Counted from the first letter of the stretch, positions 16,148-26,093 are shown. The stretch: DNA of 64,000 nt from Thermoanaerobacterium sp. PSU-2 (GCF_002102475.1 NZ_MSQD01000014.1:1-64000), one strand, 5' to 3'. Notes: generated by a model not told the origin, from the letters alone. Numbers and translations: made by a program.

Positions 16148-16195
16148 GTGTCGTCGATGTCCAGCAATTTTTGCACTATTGTACATCGACGACAC
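16148..16195. repeat. 13-bp perfect inverted repeat between cas3 and the leader
   Basis: GTGTCGTCGATGT (16148-16160) and ACATCGACGACAC (16183-16195) are exact reverse complements around a 22-nt loop. It begins next to the cas3 stop codon and lies upstream of the leader promoter. There is no T run after it on either strand, so it is not a standard terminator. It may be a protein-binding site in the leader or an RNA hairpin ending the cas transcript. Confidence 0.7.
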
Positions 16196-18559
16196 TTACC
16201 AAATGCTTAACACATCACTCGTTTTAAACCCTGTTTCACTATCGTAATAATCTTTTAAAGAAGCAGCATTGACATATTTGAAGCCTTCTACTTCTGCAGG
16301 CATGTTTTCTGTTTTCTCTGGTATTGATATTACGTATTTATAAAAATCAGCTTTAAATTCGTCAAATATACTTCGCCTTTTAAATAGATTTTTTATTTTC
16401 TTGAGGTTGGTATACCTTTGCCATAAGTCTATTGCTTCTTCGTTATACTCTATAAACACATCTACTTTGTAGTATTCATCATCAATGAGTTTAAATTTGC
16501 TTACACTTGGCGTCCCATCATCACTGTCATACTTTAGCTTGAAAATCGCATCTAAAATGTCAAGTGCTTCTTTTGATGAAAGATTTTGTGATATTTCCCT
16601 ATAATAATGATCTATTATGTCTAGAAAATCTTTTTCTGATATTGTTTCGTACTCTGACAAGATCCTTTCAGTAATATTTAGCATGACTTTATTGTAAATC
16701 CTCGAAGCGTATTTCCTATTTTTTTCATCAATCAATGATACTACATATACTTCTCCTTTTTCCTCCCAATTTCTGTTACACCTGCCTGCTGATTGATTTA
16801 TAGAATCCAGCGGTGCCAAATCTCTTACAACAACGTCAAAGTCTATGTCTACACCAGCTTCCACAAGTTGTGTGGTAACAGCGTATTTTATGTTATTTGT
16901 CTTTAAAAGGTTTATCCTTTCAAGCCTTTCATGCGGTATTACGTGGGTAGACATGTATACTATCTCTTCATCCGGCAACTTTTCTTTTAATAATTGATAA
17001 AATTGTCTCGCTGATGATATGGTGTTCAGTATAAAAAGATAGCTCCTTCCATCCCTTAAATTAAACATATCTATTAGTTCATCAAGATGCATTTCTTTTT
17101 GTAAAACTGGCCTTATTACTACTCTATCCATTTGACTGAAGTACTTTCTTTTGTCTGTAAGCTGCCCAATCTCATTATCGTCAAATATCATAGGCTGTGT
17201 TGCCGTAACAAATATTATGTATGAATTCAATTTATATGCAACTGCTTTTAAGACTTCTTTCACAAGCTTCCAGTAATAAAAAGGTATTGACTGAATCTCA
17301 TCAAGTATTATTATGGAATTTGCTATTCTGTGAAATTTTCTTAATGCGCTGTTTCTGTTAGACAAAAGAGTGTGAAAAAGCTGTATAAATGTCGTAACTA
17401 TGATTTCCGAATTCCAGCCTTCAATCATTATTTTTGACTTTTCTGTATCAAATTCTGTTTCATTGTCACTATATTTTACTTCTGAAAGATGGTGGTGTTT
17501 CAACAATACATTTGTGCTAATATCTATATTATTGCTTTTTAATATCTTTTCAAATTCCTGATAGTTCTGCTCTATTATACTTAAAAAGGGAAGCGAATAG
17601 ATAATCCTGAAATCTTTGTTGTATACATCGTAAAGCTTCTTTTTCAATTTTAAAGCAAATGAAATAGACGCCAAAGTCTTGCCAAGCCCTGTAGGAAGGT
17701 TTATGGATAAAATTCTTTCATCTACATTTATCTCATTTTCATTTACTTCTCTATACGCATTTTCCCTTAATACATTTATTTTGCTATCTTTGTAGCTAAT
17801 CTGTGATTTGTATTTATCAACTGCGTCTGAAGTCAATTCCGTATAAGATGGCGAAATCTTTCCAATCACGACTTCACTTTTGTCTGCATCTATAAGCAGT
17901 GAAAATACATAGTTTATGAGAATATAGTACGTCAAATCCTCTTTTTGCTTTATCTTCCTTAGATATGACCTTATGCTTCTCATCTCATTTTTTATATTCT
18001 CTATATTATTAGCTATAGTTGTCTTATTAAGATCAATATTTAAACCAGCTTTCTTTAAATTGTCGCTTAATATCTTAAATTTTGTCTCGTCTATGCTATG
18101 AAGTTGAGACTTCATTATCTCTATGTCGCTGTCTTCTAAAGAGGCTTCTGTAGCTACATCATTCAGATTTCCGTGATGCTTTTTTACAGCTATATACGAT
18201 ATAAAAGGAAGCAATATTTTAGTATCATTGTCAATGTCTAATCCGCTTATCTCCTGCTTTACAGCAAAATAAGCTATAACCGCCGAAATCAGTGAATGAT
18301 GTGTTTCTTTCTTTGATTTAAGCTCTTTTTTCTTATCGTTATCTTGTGAAGTCAAGTATTCTTGAAAAAAGCCTGTAGACTTGCCAAGATCATGGCATAA
18401 AGCCACAATCTTGACAAGCTTTGATAGAAACTCCTCATCCATCAAATTAACCTTGACTTCATCTAAAAACTGCTCTGTTAAATCTGCACATCCTGATAAA
18501 TGTTCTTCTAAATATTTATCAGGGTGTGAATAAAGCTCAGAAAAACACGATGTGTTCAT
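16196..18559 (-). CDS. cas3: Cas3 HD nuclease-helicase (type I-B)
   Basis: The HD domain is N-terminal: H20, HD at residues 56-57 (CHDLGKSTG) and KKHHG near 128. The SF2 helicase follows with PTGLGKT (289-295), DEIQ (420-423) and QSAGRCNR near 590. It unwinds and degrades the DNA strand displaced by Cascade. 787 aa is normal. It overlaps cas5 by 23 nt and is the last gene before the leader, where cas4-cas1-cas2 would usually follow; they are absent here. Confidence 0.95.
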   Translation of the reverse strand: MNTSCFSELYSHPDKYLEEHLSGCADLTEQFLDEVKVNLMDEEFLSKLVKIVALCHDLGKSTGFFQEYLTSQDNDKKKELKSKKETHHSLISAVIAYFAVKQEISGLDIDNDTKILLPFISYIAVKKHHGNLNDVATEASLEDSDIEIMKSQLHSIDETKFKILSDNLKKAGLNIDLNKTTIANNIENIKNEMRSIRSYLRKIKQKEDLTYYILINYVFSLLIDADKSEVVIGKISPSYTELTSDAVDKYKSQISYKDSKINVLRENAYREVNENEINVDERILSINLPTGLGKTLASISFALKLKKKLYDVYNKDFRIIYSLPFLSIIEQNYQEFEKILKSNNIDISTNVLLKHHHLSEVKYSDNETEFDTEKSKIMIEGWNSEIIVTTFIQLFHTLLSNRNSALRKFHRIANSIIILDEIQSIPFYYWKLVKEVLKAVAYKLNSYIIFVTATQPMIFDDNEIGQLTDKRKYFSQMDRVVIRPVLQKEMHLDELIDMFNLRDGRSYLFILNTISSARQFYQLLKEKLPDEEIVYMSTHVIPHERLERINLLKTNNIKYAVTTQLVEAGVDIDFDVVVRDLAPLDSINQSAGRCNRNWEEKGEVYVVSLIDEKNRKYASRIYNKVMLNITERILSEYETISEKDFLDIIDHYYREISQNLSSKEALDILDAIFKLKYDSDDGTPSVSKFKLIDDEYYKVDVFIEYNEEAIDLWQRYTNLKKIKNLFKRRSIFDEFKADFYKYVISIPEKTENMPAEVEGFKYVNAASLKDYYDSETGFKTSDVLSIW

Positions 18560-19250
18560 CTTTTATCACCCAACTATTTGATACGTACGATCTTATGCTT
18601 TTGCCGTTGGCTTCATATACTACATCCGCATAATCCAATACAATTCTTTCTTCGTCCATATCGGCAGGAATCTTTTCTTTAAAGTATTTTTTGCCGTCTT
18701 CAAAGACTATCCTATCCTCTAAAATATACTTATATGGCAAAACAGAGGATATCTCAGTCTCAACATCTCCAGTCTCAAAAGCATCTTCCACGCCCACAAA
18801 TCTATAATCCGCAATCATTTCACTTAACCCTAATGAAACTGTGTACACATTTTTGTGATTTTTTAGTTTTTCAATTATGTCATTAAAAAGATCTTCATCT
18901 GTGTGATGAAAATATATCCTGTACATAGGGTCTTTTAAAAGCTCCATCTTTACCTGCGTTCGGGCTTCGTGATTTTTCTTTTTCAGTGGGATCCAAAAAT
19001 TATCCTTTGTATTTATAAGGTTAAGCCCCATTCTCATTTTTTTGACTGGATTTAGAATTCTCACCGCTAATTTGCATTTGTCAGAGCTTAGAACTTTTAA
19101 ATAATCTTCTTTCCCTATTCCCTCTATCGCACCTATTAATCCTTTTATAGTCGGTGAGGGAGGAAATGAAAATGTAAGCGGCGATGATGTGGTATAGTAC
19201 TTCTTAAAATGCCCAAAATCACCGTATACGTCAAAAATCAATAACTTCAT
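18537..19250 (-). CDS. cas5: Cas5 (type I-B Cascade)
   Basis: The start ATG at 19250 (MKLLIFDVYGDFGHFKKYY) is chosen over 19259, which abuts the ribosome site AAAGG. The N-terminus with SPLTFSFPPSPTIKGLIGAI is the Cas5b/Cas5h RAMP signature. It caps the 5' handle of the crRNA. It sits between cas7 and cas3 in the canonical I-B order. Confidence 0.9.
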   Translation of the reverse strand: MKLLIFDVYGDFGHFKKYYTTSSPLTFSFPPSPTIKGLIGAIEGIGKEDYLKVLSSDKCKLAVRILNPVKKMRMGLNLINTKDNFWIPLKKKNHEARTQVKMELLKDPMYRIYFHHTDEDLFNDIIEKLKNHKNVYTVSLGLSEMIADYRFVGVEDAFETGDVETEISSVLPYKYILEDRIVFEDGKKYFKEKIPADMDEERIVLDYADVVYEANGKSIRSYVSNSWVIKDEHIVFF

Positions 19251-19313
19251 TCTATACATTCCTTTCTCAAGAACCTCATTATCATCTTTTCCTGAGATGT
19301 TTACTGGATTATC

Positions 19314-20228
19314 CTAAAAGCTTAACTTTTCTACAGTAAAGTCTTTTACCACATCGTCAAAATCACATACAACACCATCTACTGCAAAAACTGCCCTTTC
19401 ATCTACCACATATCTCAACTTTTCAATTTTGCCTTTGTTTGCATTAAGGCTTTCGATTAATTCTTTTATCTCGATCTTTCCATCTTGTATGTCCCGCAAT
19501 TCTTCGTCTTCTGTATCATGGACAAATTTTATCCTTTTGTTTAACTCACCTATCTGATAATTTTTTTCTTTCATGACTACCTGAAGCAAAAATCTTGGCA
19601 TGTGGCCCATCTTTGAATTAGACATAAGGTTTTTGGTACCATTCCACATTGCTTCCAACATCAAATTTACATCGTCATCTGTAAGCGGTATATTCTGATT
19701 TTTAGCTGCATTTTCATTTACAATACCATAGAACGAGATAAGAGAATATGGAAGTATATATTTCTCTGTAAATGTTCCTTGAACATTGCCGCTCTGTGAC
19801 GGCATTACAGTTGTGCCTTTTATGTAAGTCATGTTGACCTTGTGAAGGGACCTTCCATATCCAAACTGAACAGGACCTGTTAAAGTCATAGTTTTGTCCT
19901 TCACTGCTGTCGTAGCACCAAAAAGCCTAACATCTATACATTTATTGATGATATCGTCATTCGACCCGAAGTCGCTTATTCTATCATCTTTTGTCCGCAG
20001 TTTTCCGCTTTCATCTCTCGTCTCTAAGATAAACACATCCATTCCTTTATACTCTGCCAAATAATCTCTTATGGTCCTTTTAAGTCTTACGTCTGTAACT
20101 ATGTTTATGCCTGTTTCCTCATCGATCCTGGGCTTGTTTTCGTCCACAGGATCTCCATTTGGATTTGCAAAGCTTACATCATAAAGAAAAAGTATTTCTG
20201 ATCGGTTGTTTATAACGTTGCTCATCAT
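19314..20228 (-). CDS. cas7: Cas7 (Csh2-like, type I-B backbone)
   Basis: EILFLYDVSFANPNGDPVDE near the N-terminus and IVTDVRLKRTIRDYL are hallmarks of the Csh2/Cst2 family of Cas7, which polymerises along the crRNA spacer. 304 aa. ATG 20228 overlaps the cas8 stop (ATGA). A second ATG directly follows and could also serve. Confidence 0.93.
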   Translation of the reverse strand: MMSNVINNRSEILFLYDVSFANPNGDPVDENKPRIDEETGINIVTDVRLKRTIRDYLAEYKGMDVFILETRDESGKLRTKDDRISDFGSNDDIINKCIDVRLFGATTAVKDKTMTLTGPVQFGYGRSLHKVNMTYIKGTTVMPSQSGNVQGTFTEKYILPYSLISFYGIVNENAAKNQNIPLTDDDVNLMLEAMWNGTKNLMSNSKMGHMPRFLLQVVMKEKNYQIGELNKRIKFVHDTEDEELRDIQDGKIEIKELIESLNANKGKIEKLRYVVDERAVFAVDGVVCDFDDVVKDFTVEKLSF

Positions 20229-21982
20229 TGTTCCTCCCCTTTGCTATAAATTATTGATGCTATTTCGTCTGCAAGATTTAACCCACAGGCGAAGTAAAAA
20301 TTTATTTCATCTACTGGCATATGCCAATCATCTCCCGCTAAAAGAAGATAATTTGATACCTCCTTTGCCAGCAGCCTCTTGCCTTTGTCGAATGAATCGT
20401 ACTCCTCAAGCTTATTCTGCACTTTTGGCAAAAGCCCTCTTATGTCTTTTTCATCCATCTTGAGGCTTTTTAGGTTTTTCATGAAAGGCTTTGCACCTCT
20501 ATCTTTGTACTGCTTTCTGAGAAGCAACTCTGTAAGAGCACCTAATAGCACAAGTCCTCTTTTGATAGGCGTTTCGAAGTTTTCATCGTACTTTTTAAAG
20601 AAATCTGATAATGGTCTTTCCTCCATGGCTTTAACCTCCATTTCTACTAATCCTAAATTTTGTAAAAACTTAATTGTCATCATTCCATCTTTTATAGCAC
20701 TTTGATAGTATTTGTCCTGAATGAATTCATCTCTTACCCGCTTCATTATAAATTTTAGTATCAAGTTTATGTCAATTTTCCTGCCTCTAAAAATCCTGTC
20801 TGTCAAATCTAAAAAGTAACCGTCAAGATCGCTGTCTCGCTTCTTCATGTCGGACTTAAACAAAAAATTACGTATATTTTTGAAAGTGAAGTTTTCATTA
20901 AAAATGCCGTCTACTATGTCTTTCGCCTTAAAAATCTCCCTTAAATGGGAAGGAAACACGTCTTCTATAAGAAGCAGTATTCTTTCAGCAGAATTTTGCT
21001 TTTCTATAAATAGATAGTTTAATGAAATTGAGTCATCAGCATCTTTTAAAAAATACATTATGTCGTCTTCATCCGTTATGACTCTTTTTTTCGTTGATTC
21101 TTTTAAGGACACAAGCTTTGAAGACTCTTTGAATATGTCCAATATCTCCTCTTTTACAAATTTTTCACCTATTAGAAATTTGGGTATTAGTTGATATTTG
21201 AGCCCATAAAACTTAAATGTCAAATTGTTTTCTATGTACTTCTTACCTTCTTCAAGCTTTAATCTGCAGTCTGGACACACAGGAAAGTTTCTCCACGATT
21301 TTTTCTCGTCAAACCCTCCGACTATGTACCCTGTTTTATCAATCGTGTAGAAAGCGTACGTGTCAACCTTGCCAAAAACCAAATCCTTCTTCTCACCACA
21401 TATTGAACATACTTTGTCATTTGCTGAAAGTTTATTGTATTTTTCATTGTCCGTATCTACGAGGAGTTTTCTAAATAGCGGCATATCGCCGATGTATTTG
21501 TATGTACTGCCTTCTACGAATTTCAGCATGAGCACAAACTTATCCTTTTTAGAAGATTGTTTGATAAACTTCACGATTTCTTCTAATATCTCATCTCTAT
21601 TTTCTTGAATAGCACTGTTCAAATTTTCAAGAAATCGCCTTTCATCTTCATCGATGTTTAATCCTTTTTTGCTAAGGATTTTAAACCAACTTAAAATCTT
21701 GCCGTTAAATGTCTTGTCAGGCTCTGTAATCTTTGCGACAGGCATATAACCAGGACCATTGCCACCAGCGCTTGAATACAAGTACCTTGATATTTTTTGG
21801 CTGTCTGTCTCCTCTATCGTCACATCTTTGTACTTTACATCATTGCCATCGACTGTAAAATTAATAGCTATGATGTTTTTATACGATCCATTTTGATTTG
21901 GATCTTCTATCAAAACATCTAAGAGACTTTTCCTTCCAACACTTATAGACATCTCTCCTATGTCTTTTACAGCATCCAGCAT
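20225..21982 (-). CDS. cas8b: Cas8b (Csh1/TM1802-like large subunit)
   Basis: 585 aa from ATG 21982 (AAAGGGGGTG just upstream; the GTG at 21991 lies inside that site). A zinc-finger region CSIC...CPDC (about residues 195-240) followed by LEEGKKYIENNLTFKFYGLK is typical of Csh1. The large subunit recognises the PAM and recruits Cas3. A small Cas11 may be made from an internal start, as in other I-B systems; I could not identify it. Confidence 0.88.
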   Translation of the reverse strand: MLDAVKDIGEMSISVGRKSLLDVLIEDPNQNGSYKNIIAINFTVDGNDVKYKDVTIEETDSQKISRYLYSSAGGNGPGYMPVAKITEPDKTFNGKILSWFKILSKKGLNIDEDERRFLENLNSAIQENRDEILEEIVKFIKQSSKKDKFVLMLKFVEGSTYKYIGDMPLFRKLLVDTDNEKYNKLSANDKVCSICGEKKDLVFGKVDTYAFYTIDKTGYIVGGFDEKKSWRNFPVCPDCRLKLEEGKKYIENNLTFKFYGLKYQLIPKFLIGEKFVKEEILDIFKESSKLVSLKESTKKRVITDEDDIMYFLKDADDSISLNYLFIEKQNSAERILLLIEDVFPSHLREIFKAKDIVDGIFNENFTFKNIRNFLFKSDMKKRDSDLDGYFLDLTDRIFRGRKIDINLILKFIMKRVRDEFIQDKYYQSAIKDGMMTIKFLQNLGLVEMEVKAMEERPLSDFFKKYDENFETPIKRGLVLLGALTELLLRKQYKDRGAKPFMKNLKSLKMDEKDIRGLLPKVQNKLEEYDSFDKGKRLLAKEVSNYLLLAGDDWHMPVDEINFYFACGLNLADEIASIIYSKGEEQ

Positions 21983-21996
21983 TTTGCGCACCCCCT

Positions 21997-22737
21997 TTAC
22001 AATATCTCAAAGCATCCGAAACCTTGCGAGTTTTTAGCCCCAAGTCCTGAGTAGTAAGCAACCTTCAAAAGATCCGGGCTACACTCCACATCATATATTC
22101 CCATCCAGCCTTTTATGACTGTATTTTTGTACTTCATGATTTTTTGATATTTCACATTTTCGTTGCCAATCGGATAAAGCTTAAAATATGGATCTTTTAC
22201 CTTCTCACCATAAATTACCTCATACTTTTTTAATAGGTTTTTTAATAAAAGATCAGAAAAGTTTTCATGCCAAGGTGAGTAGTAATAAGTATACCTTACA
22301 CCCTTGTCCTCGATTGTAGAGTATGTGACGACAGGTGACAAAAACTTTATCCTTGCCTTATCTCTAAAGACAGGTGGATTCTCGATGTTTATTGAATTAA
22401 GCTTAAATGTCTGGTTATTGAATACGCAAAAGTCTTTTTTAAATATGTTTTGTGAAATGTCGTATATAAACTCATCAATGGGAGAAGATACAGTAAGCTT
22501 AAATGGTGGCTTTATCAATATCTTGTCATCTCTTTTTAAAAGCCTAAATTCCCCTTCAAGCCTCGAATACGTAAATAGCTTAAACTGCCTTTTTCCATGT
22601 TTGAATCCTTCGTCGTGCATGAATGCGCTGAAATCTCCATCTGTCATGCTGTTATATATAAAGCCTTGCACTATGTGATTGTACTGTATAGGCAAGTGCA
22701 ACTCTTTGTCACCGCTGAACTCCAATACCACCCTCAT
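21997..22737 (-). CDS. cas6: Cas6 crRNA endoribonuclease
   Basis: The start is ATG 22737 (MRVVLEFSGDKELHLPIQYN) with GAGGAGG upstream, rather than 22779. The C-terminal Gly-rich loop GLGAKNSQGFGCFEIL is diagnostic of Cas6. It should cut the repeat 8 nt from its 3' end, leaving the ATTGAAAC handle, and so serves both the I-B and III-D modules, since no other Cas6 is present. It is the first gene of the I-B set. Confidence 0.93.
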   Translation of the reverse strand: MRVVLEFSGDKELHLPIQYNHIVQGFIYNSMTDGDFSAFMHDEGFKHGKRQFKLFTYSRLEGEFRLLKRDDKILIKPPFKLTVSSPIDEFIYDISQNIFKKDFCVFNNQTFKLNSINIENPPVFRDKARIKFLSPVVTYSTIEDKGVRYTYYYSPWHENFSDLLLKNLLKKYEVIYGEKVKDPYFKLYPIGNENVKYQKIMKYKNTVIKGWMGIYDVECSPDLLKVAYYSGLGAKNSQGFGCFEIL

Positions 22738-22849
22738 CACTTGATACCTCCTCATTTTCAAAAAGAACATCCACACCACATTCCTATTAAAATTTTTTCC
22801 AATGTAATATATTCTTCAAAATCCTCCATTTTCCTGCTAAAGTTATGGA

Positions 22850-22883
22850 AATTTTTAAAAATAATAAGCGGATGATACCGCTT
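22850..22883 (-). terminator. Hairpin between type III-D and type I-B gene sets
   Basis: On the - strand AAGCGG (22883-22878), 6-nt loop, CCGCTT (22871-22866), then ATTATTTTT. It directly follows the last type III gene and precedes cas6 by about 110 nt, so it may partly uncouple the two modules. The stem is only 6 bp. Confidence 0.5.
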
Positions 22884-22884
22884 T

Positions 22885-23265
22885 TTAAGAAGGTCTTTTA
22901 TCATGTCCAAAACACTTTACATATCTATTAGCCCAGCACAAAACATAAATCATCTCATCTGTCGTAAGTCTTGCAAAATCTCTATTGCGGCACTCTGCAT
23001 TTTTAAACTTATACACAATGGATAGATACCCTTCTACAAACTTTTTAAATGCTTCTTTTTGTGATTTCCCGCCGCCTAACATAAAAGGATTTTTATTTAC
23101 AAGATTAAGCATATTAAAAAATTTTGTTTTCACTTCATTTTCATTAGCACTTGCTTTCTTCGCACTATCAAAAAGATTTATAACGATGTCTAATATATTC
23201 GTCAATTTATTTTTTACAAAGTATTGCCCCATATTTACTGCCATATCATAAAGACCGTCTTGCAT
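22885..23265 (-). CDS. Type III-associated small helical protein, 126 aa
   Basis: ATG 23265 with GAGAGGTGAT upstream. Mostly helical (MAVNMGQYFVKNKLTNILDI), without RAMP motifs. As last gene of the III-D set it might be a small (Cas11-like) subunit or an accessory factor; I cannot assign it to a named family. No zinc site and no membrane segment. Confidence 0.7.
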   Translation of the reverse strand: MQDGLYDMAVNMGQYFVKNKLTNILDIVINLFDSAKKASANENEVKTKFFNMLNLVNKNPFMLGGGKSQKEAFKKFVEGYLSIVYKFKNAECRNRDFARLTTDEMIYVLCWANRYVKCFGHDKRPS

Positions 23266-23276
23266 TTTATCACCTC

Positions 23277-24131
23277 TCAGTATCCTCTCTGATTGTTTAC
23301 ATTATGCCAAACGCTCTTTGTATGCCTTCTGTTCCAAGATAGCAACTCTTTCAACCTTTTTACATTCTTGGCCACATCACCATCATTTTCCCCATACCTA
23401 TTAGCTCTTTTCGATGCATCAATATGATCGTCTATTGATTTCACCTTTACAGAGCCATAGTAAGCAGGCTTGCCATAACCTAATTTAAGGTAGATATCGC
23501 CACTTAATCCCAGTGAAAAACACAAGAGATCTAATTCATTATCATCTAAGCCATCAAAAAATACTTCCCCTTCAAATATGCTGCCCGGCATTACAAATTC
23601 ACAAGGTACTGTGCCTTTTTCTATTATATTCGCATCTCCATGGCTGTAAAATTTTATTCCCTTAAATTTCCCATTAGAATCATAATAAAGGCTATTTTCT
23701 GCCTTTGGTTCGTAAAATGTCGGTATGTTTATTATTTCTACGCCATTATCTTTCACAAGCATCAAATCAGTAAACCGCAACCTGCTTTTCTTGCCTAATG
23801 AGCCAAACATATCGCATATTATGCAGTCATTTTGGTCATTTACACTTTTCCCAATCTTGCGTATGTCTTGCTTTGTGTTTATACAGCTTCTTGATACACT
23901 CTCAGCAATGGCCCTTGCGCATCCTTTTAAAGATGAACCAGGTATGATATACTCTCCATTGTACTTTGCAAATTCTCTAAATACAGTGCTGCCGTTTTCA
24001 TTGTAATATCCTGAAAATATATGGACTGGCGTCACTACCTCAATGCTTATTCTAAGCTTACCACTTTTTAACTCAGGCGATTTCACATATTTTTTAGCAC
24101 CTAATATAGGTACAAAGTTATAAGGTTTCAT
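23277..24131 (-). CDS. Type III RAMP protein (Csm5/Csm3-like)
   Basis: ATG 24131 (MKPYNFVPILGAKKYVKSP) with GGTGGAG upstream is preferred to ATGs at 24161/24158 inside the previous gene; it overlaps that gene by 14 nt. RAMP features: VVTPVHIFSGYY, IIPGSSLKGCARAIAES, CIICDMFGS and a Gly-rich KLGYGKPAYYGSVKV near the C-terminus. It probably forms the 3'-distal end of the crRNA complex. 284 aa. Confidence 0.8.
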   Translation of the reverse strand: MKPYNFVPILGAKKYVKSPELKSGKLRISIEVVTPVHIFSGYYNENGSTVFREFAKYNGEYIIPGSSLKGCARAIAESVSRSCINTKQDIRKIGKSVNDQNDCIICDMFGSLGKKSRLRFTDLMLVKDNGVEIINIPTFYEPKAENSLYYDSNGKFKGIKFYSHGDANIIEKGTVPCEFVMPGSIFEGEVFFDGLDDNELDLLCFSLGLSGDIYLKLGYGKPAYYGSVKVKSIDDHIDASKRANRYGENDGDVAKNVKRLKELLSWNRRHTKSVWHNVNNQRGY

Positions 24132-24900
24132 CAAACTCCACCTTCCTGAAACACTCATCATTCAATGACAACTTGGATAATTTTTCTCTTAATGTTTCTC
24201 TGTCAAACTTTCTCTCTATGTAAAATCCACAATCTTCATAACCTGATACGTCTTTTCTATCGTAGTATCTCATTGTAAGCTGAACATCTTGTACAGCCAT
24301 GCGGCCAAAACCCCTTGATGTTATGCCTCCAAAGACTACATACCCATCATCGATTTCATCTAATATTTCCGTAATCACTTTAATCTGCCAATTAAACACA
24401 TTCTCCATTTTTATTTCGCATTCAAATATGCCATCTTCTACAACTTCAGGCTCAAATAACGCTTTTCCTTTTGAAGCACCCGTTATTCTATCGATGGCAA
24501 CATTCTTTCTCTTGCCCATCTTAACTTCTCCTATTGGATAAGCATCTTTAAATAGAATTCGGCTCTTTAAAGCAGTATTGCCAAACATTTTACATGCAGG
24601 ACAGCTTTCTCTGTACCGCTCTTTTCCATTCATACTGCTACTAAGCTTCTTTCCGCAATATTCGGATCCAAATATATCACAGCCTTTTAACTTTTTCTCT
24701 GCTCTACTTCTAAATACACCTTTTATACTGCTGCCAGGCATCACTACCGTTAACTTACCATCTTTATAAGACCTTAAAAATTTGTTATCAGGCACTGTCG
24801 GATCAAAATCATTGTTGTCAGCGGCTTTTATTGAAAGAGGGCTCATGGTCTTTAAATAAAATTTGAAATATCCTTCATTGTGCAGTTCTTTAAACATCAT
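24118..24900 (-). CDS. Type III RAMP protein (Csm3/Cas7-like)
   Basis: RAMP motifs: TMSPLSIKAADNNDFDPT, VVMPGSSIKGVFRSRAEKKL, CPACKMFGN and GGITSRGFGRM. IDRITGASKGKALFEPEVV is the usual Csm3 thumb region. FDPTVPDN occupies the loop where Csm3 carries its RNA-cleaving Asp. One of several Cas7-like subunits in tandem, each overlapping its neighbour by a few bases. Cys pairs suggest a bound zinc. Confidence 0.85.
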   Translation of the reverse strand: MMFKELHNEGYFKFYLKTMSPLSIKAADNNDFDPTVPDNKFLRSYKDGKLTVVMPGSSIKGVFRSRAEKKLKGCDIFGSEYCGKKLSSSMNGKERYRESCPACKMFGNTALKSRILFKDAYPIGEVKMGKRKNVAIDRITGASKGKALFEPEVVEDGIFECEIKMENVFNWQIKVITEILDEIDDGYVVFGGITSRGFGRMAVQDVQLTMRYYDRKDVSGYEDCGFYIERKFDRETLREKLSKLSLNDECFRKVEFDETL

Positions 24901-25639
24901 TCCACCTCATTTCTTCATTTAAACCATTAGATACGTACTCCTTTAGATTGGATTTATCGACTTTATAGATCTTCTCATCAATAAGCTTAATAGTTCCTAA
25001 ACCTCTGCTTGTCATTCCTCCTACTGATATCTGCCCATTTTTAAGCACATTTAGGCAAATTTTTAAAAGTTCTATATCGTCGTCATCCAGATTATCCCCT
25101 ATCATGTGAAGCTTAAATCTCGTGCCAGATGGAGTAATCTCGTAATTGTACTTCTTTCCATCTTTCGCAGTACCTGTATCTCTGTCTATGCCAACACCAT
25201 CTCTCATATCAAAAAAAGTCTTTTCATCTATCGAATTTAAATCTTTTATAGTAAGTTTTGCTGCTAAATGATTTGAGCCAAAAAGCCTACAAACATTACA
25301 AGAACTTTCGTATATTTCTTCTGCAATTTTTTTGTAATCTTTGTCGTACTTAGTTTTTAATCTTTTAACATCGTCATCACTCACACAAGGTTCATCATTG
25401 ACTATTAGACATGACCTATAACCTTCAAAAGCGCCGCTTGAAAGGACTCTTTCAACAAAGCTTCTAAGGACTCCTTTTAGACTTGAGCCAGGTATTAAAG
25501 GTAGACCATTTTCATCCTTTATAACAGGTGAATCAACTTCAGTAGGATCCATGCTTTCTTGGCCTTTGCCTATGTGAATAGGCTTTAAAGCTACAATTGT
25601 ACCTTTCACAATATACTTATTTTCAAATTTATCAAACAT
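24890..25639 (-). CDS. Type III RAMP protein (Csm3/Cas7-like)
   Basis: 249 aa. LKPIHIGKGQESMDPTEVDS then PVIKDENGLPLIPGSSLKGV is the Csm3 N-terminus; the Asp of TEVDSPV corresponds to the catalytic Asp of target-RNA-cleaving Csm3. CNVCRLFGS, GIDRDTGTAKDGK and GGMTSRGLGTIKL follow. It probably cuts target RNA at 6-nt steps in the III-D complex. Confidence 0.88.
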   Translation of the reverse strand: MFDKFENKYIVKGTIVALKPIHIGKGQESMDPTEVDSPVIKDENGLPLIPGSSLKGVLRSFVERVLSSGAFEGYRSCLIVNDEPCVSDDDVKRLKTKYDKDYKKIAEEIYESSCNVCRLFGSNHLAAKLTIKDLNSIDEKTFFDMRDGVGIDRDTGTAKDGKKYNYEITPSGTRFKLHMIGDNLDDDDIELLKICLNVLKNGQISVGGMTSRGLGTIKLIDEKIYKVDKSNLKEYVSNGLNEEMRWNDV

Positions 25640-25661
25640 CTACATCACCTCTTATCATCCT

Positions 25662-26090
25662 TTAATGCTTATTTCTATTTTTAAAATAGCCACTTTGACT
25701 CTCATTGTTTCTCATTGGCTTTACTCTGTAAGATGACTGCCAATACAAATATCCAAAAAATAGACTTAAAGCCTTTGGCAAAATATCTTCAGGTACATCA
25801 TTTTTTATCTTCCTCATGTATTCTATTATCTTATCTCCATACTTCATGCCATCAAAGATGCTATTCCAGCCGTTGCCCCTTGATTCTTTGTACTTTATGT
25901 AAAGTTCAAATTCATCATAAGAGTCGATATTTGAAGCAATTTCAGCCAATGTCCTGTATTGTGATATGCCAATCTTGTCTTTTTCTCTTCCTTTTTCATC
26001 ATTTGAGTGAATCGATAAAAAATCTCTTTTTGATGCTATTTCATCTGAATATTCAATCAGCTTTTGCTTTAACTCTTTGCCTATATTCAT
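25662..26090 (-). CDS. Type III small-subunit-like protein, 142 aa
   Basis: All-helical, with LSLFFGYLYWQSSYRVKPMR near the C-terminus and no RAMP motif. It lies between csx10 and two csm3-like genes, the position of a Cas11/Csm2-like small subunit. ATG 26090 has GGAGGTAATT upstream. Assigned by size and place, not by clear homology. Confidence 0.7.
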   Translation of the reverse strand: MNIGKELKQKLIEYSDEIASKRDFLSIHSNDEKGREKDKIGISQYRTLAEIASNIDSYDEFELYIKYKESRGNGWNSIFDGMKYGDKIIEYMRKIKNDVPEDILPKALSLFFGYLYWQSSYRVKPMRNNESQSGYFKNRNKH

Positions 26091-26093
26091 ATT

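Noticed and set aside
16148..16195. Inverted repeat as a plain terminator of the cas operon
   Set aside because: No U run on either strand; kept instead as a regulatory candidate.
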